5,042 nucleotides of DNA, from contig JBGUIY010000170.1 of NCBI GenBank assembly GCA_045113475.1, positions 1 through 5,042 on the forward strand. The letters run 5' to 3'. Shown here one piece after another: positions 5,010 through 5,042 of the stretch. The number at the start of each line of letters is the position of its first letter. Position 1 is the first letter of the stretch. The notes beneath the pieces were generated by a model, which was not told the DNA's origin, made no database searches, and saw only the letters and a program-made list of their open reading frames with translations. Source of the DNA: UBA4246 sp045113475. Its GTDB lineage: Bacteria; Bacillota; Clostridia; Christensenellales; Aristaeellaceae. A program made the position numbers and the translations under genes.

Positions 5010-5042
5010 AGCGACCTGAACGAGTCAACCGAAAGGAAGAGC

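Larger units (their letters stand above)
4605..5042. other. Gene-free palindrome-rich region, probably interspersed-repeat DNA or a structured RNA, cut by the window end
   Basis: No reading frame with a plausible ribosome site or useful length is visible on the + strand, and no long one on the - strand. Nearly the whole stretch can be folded into adjacent hairpins, described separately, and a 14-base direct repeat starts it and recurs 334 bp later. Phrases such as GTCATTCCGAGC and GAGTCGAAGGATCTC resemble short intergenic repeats that I recall from many bacterial genomes; I cannot check this. No tRNA or rRNA pattern or CRISPR array is seen. A known large ncRNA class was considered, but nothing matched well enough to name. 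Confidence 0.65.

Noticed and set aside
4605..5042. Insertion sequence or miniature transposon
   Set aside because: No transposase fragment and no matched terminal inverted repeats with target duplications are visible. The inverted repeat is internal and the right end is outside the window.

Overview
The window comes from a GC-rich bacterium. Codon third positions in the genes are mostly G or C, and Leu is nearly always CTG. The gene content (a DUF2156-type acyltransferase, a MepA-like MATE transporter, and RsbU/SpoIIE- and RsbW-type modules) fits an anaerobic Clostridia-type Firmicute from the gut or rumen. The taxonomy is inferred from style and gene content; no marker gene is present.

Positions 1-4444 carry three co-directional genes on the + strand that look like one transcription unit. 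The first is the 3' end of a DUF2156 / phosphatidylglycerol-lysyltransferase C-terminal-like protein. Its stop overlaps the start of the second gene (ATGA). The second encodes a MATE-type multidrug exporter fused at its C terminus to an RsbW-like (GHKL, HATPase_c_2) domain. After 38 nt comes a membrane sensor with a Cache-like extracytoplasmic domain, HAMP, a SpoIIE/RsbU-type PP2C phosphatase and a C-terminal RsbW-like ATPase domain. So two consecutive proteins end in the same kind of anti-sigma-kinase module. In the sensor-phosphatase the ATP-binding residues are intact. In the MATE fusion the N-box Asn, the G1 Asp and Gly and two G2 glycines are all replaced. This suggests a partner-switching circuit wired to a transporter, with one working and one pseudo-kinase module. 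No STAS (RsbV-like) partner and no sigma factor lies in the window.

Positions 4445-5042 contain no gene I can support. First comes an AT-rich array of four small hairpins joined by an ATGAATTA linker, lying between the last stop codon and a strong intrinsic terminator (4569-4600), so it would be the operon's 3' UTR. Beyond the terminator is a dense run of palindromes: a long imperfect inverted repeat, several perfect hairpins (three with the apex CCAGTGG), and two copies of GTGTCATTCCGAGC 334 bp apart. It reads as non-coding interspersed-repeat DNA or an unidentified structured RNA, and it runs off the right edge.
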